Part shown: in pieces, positions 61,994 to 64,000 of the stretch
Layout of the letters: each line of letters opens with the position of its first letter
Numbering within the stretch: position 1 is the first letter of the stretch
NCBI RefSeq assembly: GCF_027409185.1
Contig: NC_084462.1
Span: 23,473,577 to 23,537,576, forward strand
Direction of reading: 5' to 3'
Length of the DNA stretch: 64,000 bases
Origin: Cynocephalus volans
Taxonomy: Eukaryota > Chordata > Mammalia > Dermoptera > Cynocephalidae
Made by a program: the position numbers and the translations under genes
The notes under the pieces: generated by a model
Database searches by the model: none
Told to the model about the DNA's origin: nothing
Seen by the model: the letters and a program-made list of their open reading frames with translations, nothing else

Positions 61994-62123
61994 AAGTAGT
62001 GGTGTCCATGATCCTTTGCCAACCGCCAGGGTGCAGAGGGCACCCGAATTCCTCCAGCTGCAGGAGGAGCACAGGTGGCCCTTCTACTGGCTGCTGCTCT
62101 GGCCCCACCTCTCTCCTCAGCAC

Positions 62124-62130
62124 ATAAATA
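62124..62130 (+). promoter_or_regulatory. TATA-like box of the second CYP3A gene
   Basis: ATAAATA, in the same context as 2852-2858, 122 bp before the ATG. Confidence 0.7.
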
Positions 62131-62251
62131 CTCCAGGCAGCCCCAGTGAATCAGTGCTGGGCAGGGCAGAAAAGCTGTGTCTGCACAGCTCAGCAAGGAG
62201 CCGCACACAGAGCCAAAAGGAAAACCCAGAGAAGAGAATTGGGGAAGGAAG

Positions 62252-62328
62252 ATGGCGATGGACCTGATCCCAGACTTTTCCCTGGGAAGCTGGGTTCTCC
62301 TGGCTACAAGCCTGGTGCTCATCTATCT
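62252..62328 (+). CDS. CYP3A: Exon 1 of a second, downstream CYP3A gene (partial; leaves the window)
   Basis: 77 coding nt, ATG at 62252, donor CT|gtgagt at 62329. The peptide MAMDLIPDFSLGSW and following anchor differ from copy 1 at residue 12 (Gly for Ala, GCT to GGA). As in copy 1, a second in-frame ATG is at codon 3. TATA and ER6 precede it. Exon 2 would lie about 3.7 kb on, outside the window, so the integrity of this gene is unknown. Confidence 0.93.
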
Positions 62329-64000
62329 GTGAGTAACTGTCTAGGCTTGTCTGCTCTGTGATCTTGGACTTGAAGTGTTAACCAGGCCTCTCTTTTCCTT
62401 ATCTGTTTTGAAGTTCAAGAGAGAGAATGGTGGGGAGGTTACTTAAGCTTTGGATGCTACAAACACATAAGAGATTATTATTAATCTTATGCTGATCCAT
62501 TGAAGGAGTGAAGAAGCAATCACCTTCCCCTCTGCCCCCTGCTATTCAGCTCCCACCTCTGTGACTTGGAGGGTTTAGCGACCTAATTTGGTCCTGGGGA
62601 TAATCTTTTGATTGACTGTCAGTTTGGACCTAACTAAGCAAGCAGAATTCAGCAGCAGCAGAATACAAATAACTGGCCTCCATGTGCAGTGGGATCCTCA
62701 TCCCCTTTTCATGCTCTGGGGATTCTGGGCATAAGAGGGTTTGGTTTGGTTTCTGTCTCATAAACTTCACCTTCTTAGCTTCGTGTCTGCTGCAAGAGAT
62801 GTGTAGAAGGATTGTCCCCTGTGGACGTGGGTGGGTCCTGCTCCCCTCCCTTCCACCCCCCAGGATTATTAAGCAAATACCATGGAGCACTGAAGACTTC
62901 ACGGGATACTCAGACTTGTCTCTTCCCTCTTTTCTGTGTCCCTCCCCTGGAATTCCCTCCCTCCTGAAACTCAGTTCCTCCAGCCTGTGATATGCAGAGC
63001 TATTTACCTCTAAATGAGGAATCTTTAGAGCAAAGGAGACCAGGCAGAACTCTTGAAGTTATATTCTTTTACATTTTTCTTCCAGTCTCTGTGAGTTAAG
63101 CCTCAGTATAGAGATTTATTTCTTCTGTGATATGAAATCTACTAGTAGCCTGAGAAAGCAAGATCCCCAAAAGCCAATCTGGATTTTAAGTTTTTTTTTC
63201 ACTCTAAGTTTCGGGGGAGAAGGATAAATCAAAACCATCTGGTAGAGGAATTCCTTTCAGTGGTAGGATTTGGAGCAAGTGGAGGGAAAAGTATATTTCC
63301 ATGTGTGGGTGGGACAGGCTCCCCCCATGCCAGATTTGACTTCCATCTCCATCTCTCTTCAAGAGTAGAGAATCATGATGACATGAAAATGGAAAATATC
63401 TACTTGGTTATAATTCTTTGAAAGAAAGGTTGAAAATTTAGGATACTGTGGCAACATATTTTCCTTCCAATGACACTTAAAAATTAATTGACATGGTTTA
63501 ATTTCATTCTATTTAATATCAGATTTTTAAAAATTGAGGTAAGAGTATTTCCAGTGTGTTTGTTACAAAGGATAAAAGAGGGTTGTTGGCTCAGTGCTTG
63601 TGATAACAGAAGCTGTAATATAACCTCAGTTTGCTAGAATAATGTCAGGAATATGAGTCTAATGCGGAAATATGAACCTTTATGACATAGGTCCCACATG
63701 TGTTTTTAAATATACCTGCCCAACAGGTTATTTTAATCCCTTAGTTTTAAATATACCTGCTTAGCAGTTTATCTTAATCTCAGTGCAGATAAGTAAGCAA
63801 GACCTTGTGCCAATGATGATATAAAAGGTATGTGGGTAGGAATCAGGATGAAGTGGGAGAATATTCCTTACCCTTCCAGAAAGAATTCCCAGAGGTATTC
63901 TTCATGGTTCTTGGCCCCTACTGGAGGACACATGAAGGGCAGATGGTTTAGCATGTCAAGTGCTTGAAGCCTGGGGACAGGGACACTGTCTAAGTCACTC

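Larger units (their letters stand above)
59566..64000 (+). repeat. Tandem segmental duplication, copy 2
   Basis: Matches bases 1 to about 4740 throughout, including promoter, exon 1 and intron 1 start, and runs out of the window. Lacks the SINE at 2058 of copy 1. The match begins at or just before AACAGATGAC (59577-59586, equal to 11-20). Confidence 0.95.

Overview
This is a stretch of placental-mammal nuclear DNA, not a microbial one. It holds long introns with GT-AG splice sites, LINE-1, MIR, L2, MER5 and MaLR repeats, and a tRNA-Ile-derived dimeric SINE (for example 11228-11387, minus strand). From memory that SINE matches the t-SINE/CYN family of colugos (Dermoptera). I infer a flying lemur, probably Galeopterus or Cynocephalus; the species call is an inference, the mammalian one is secure.

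The main gene is one complete cytochrome P450 of subfamily 3A on the + strand. Its 13 coding exons run from 2980 to 29645, every exon has the length I recall for human CYP3A4 except exon 1 (two extra codons), all splice sites are GT-AG, and the frame is open to a 505-residue protein. The ExxR motif, PERF motif, I-helix threonine and heme-cysteine loop are all present. The promoter carries a TATA-like box and a nearly perfect ER6 element. A polyadenylation signal lies at 30107.

The window opens and closes in two copies of one tandem duplication. Bases 1 to about 4740 match about 59566 to 64000, including promoter and exon 1. A second CYP3A gene therefore starts at 62252 and runs out of the window. 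The repeat unit is about 59.5 kb, the usual head-to-tail layout of a CYP3A cluster.

The introns hold mostly old minus-strand LINE-1 (introns 4 and 7), one MaLR LTR with a t-SINE inside it, MER5A pieces, and three copies of a short palindromic mariner-like element, one of them in the 3' untranslated region. Intron 9 has a 5' tRNA-Gly half with target-site duplications.

The intergenic part (30.1-59.5 kb) is dominated by a nested LINE-1 complex at 34.4-51.9 kb. An old minus-strand L1 was interrupted by a second L1, a t-SINE, and a full-length L1 (44450-51204) whose two reading frames are intact. Further right are a plus-strand L1 3' end, MIR and L2-type repeats, an unexplained splice-flanked open segment at 58821-58932, and a second MaLR LTR. 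I found no CRISPR array, phage or operon, and no novel multi-gene system. The most unusual items are small retroposition events and regulatory differences between the two CYP3A copies.
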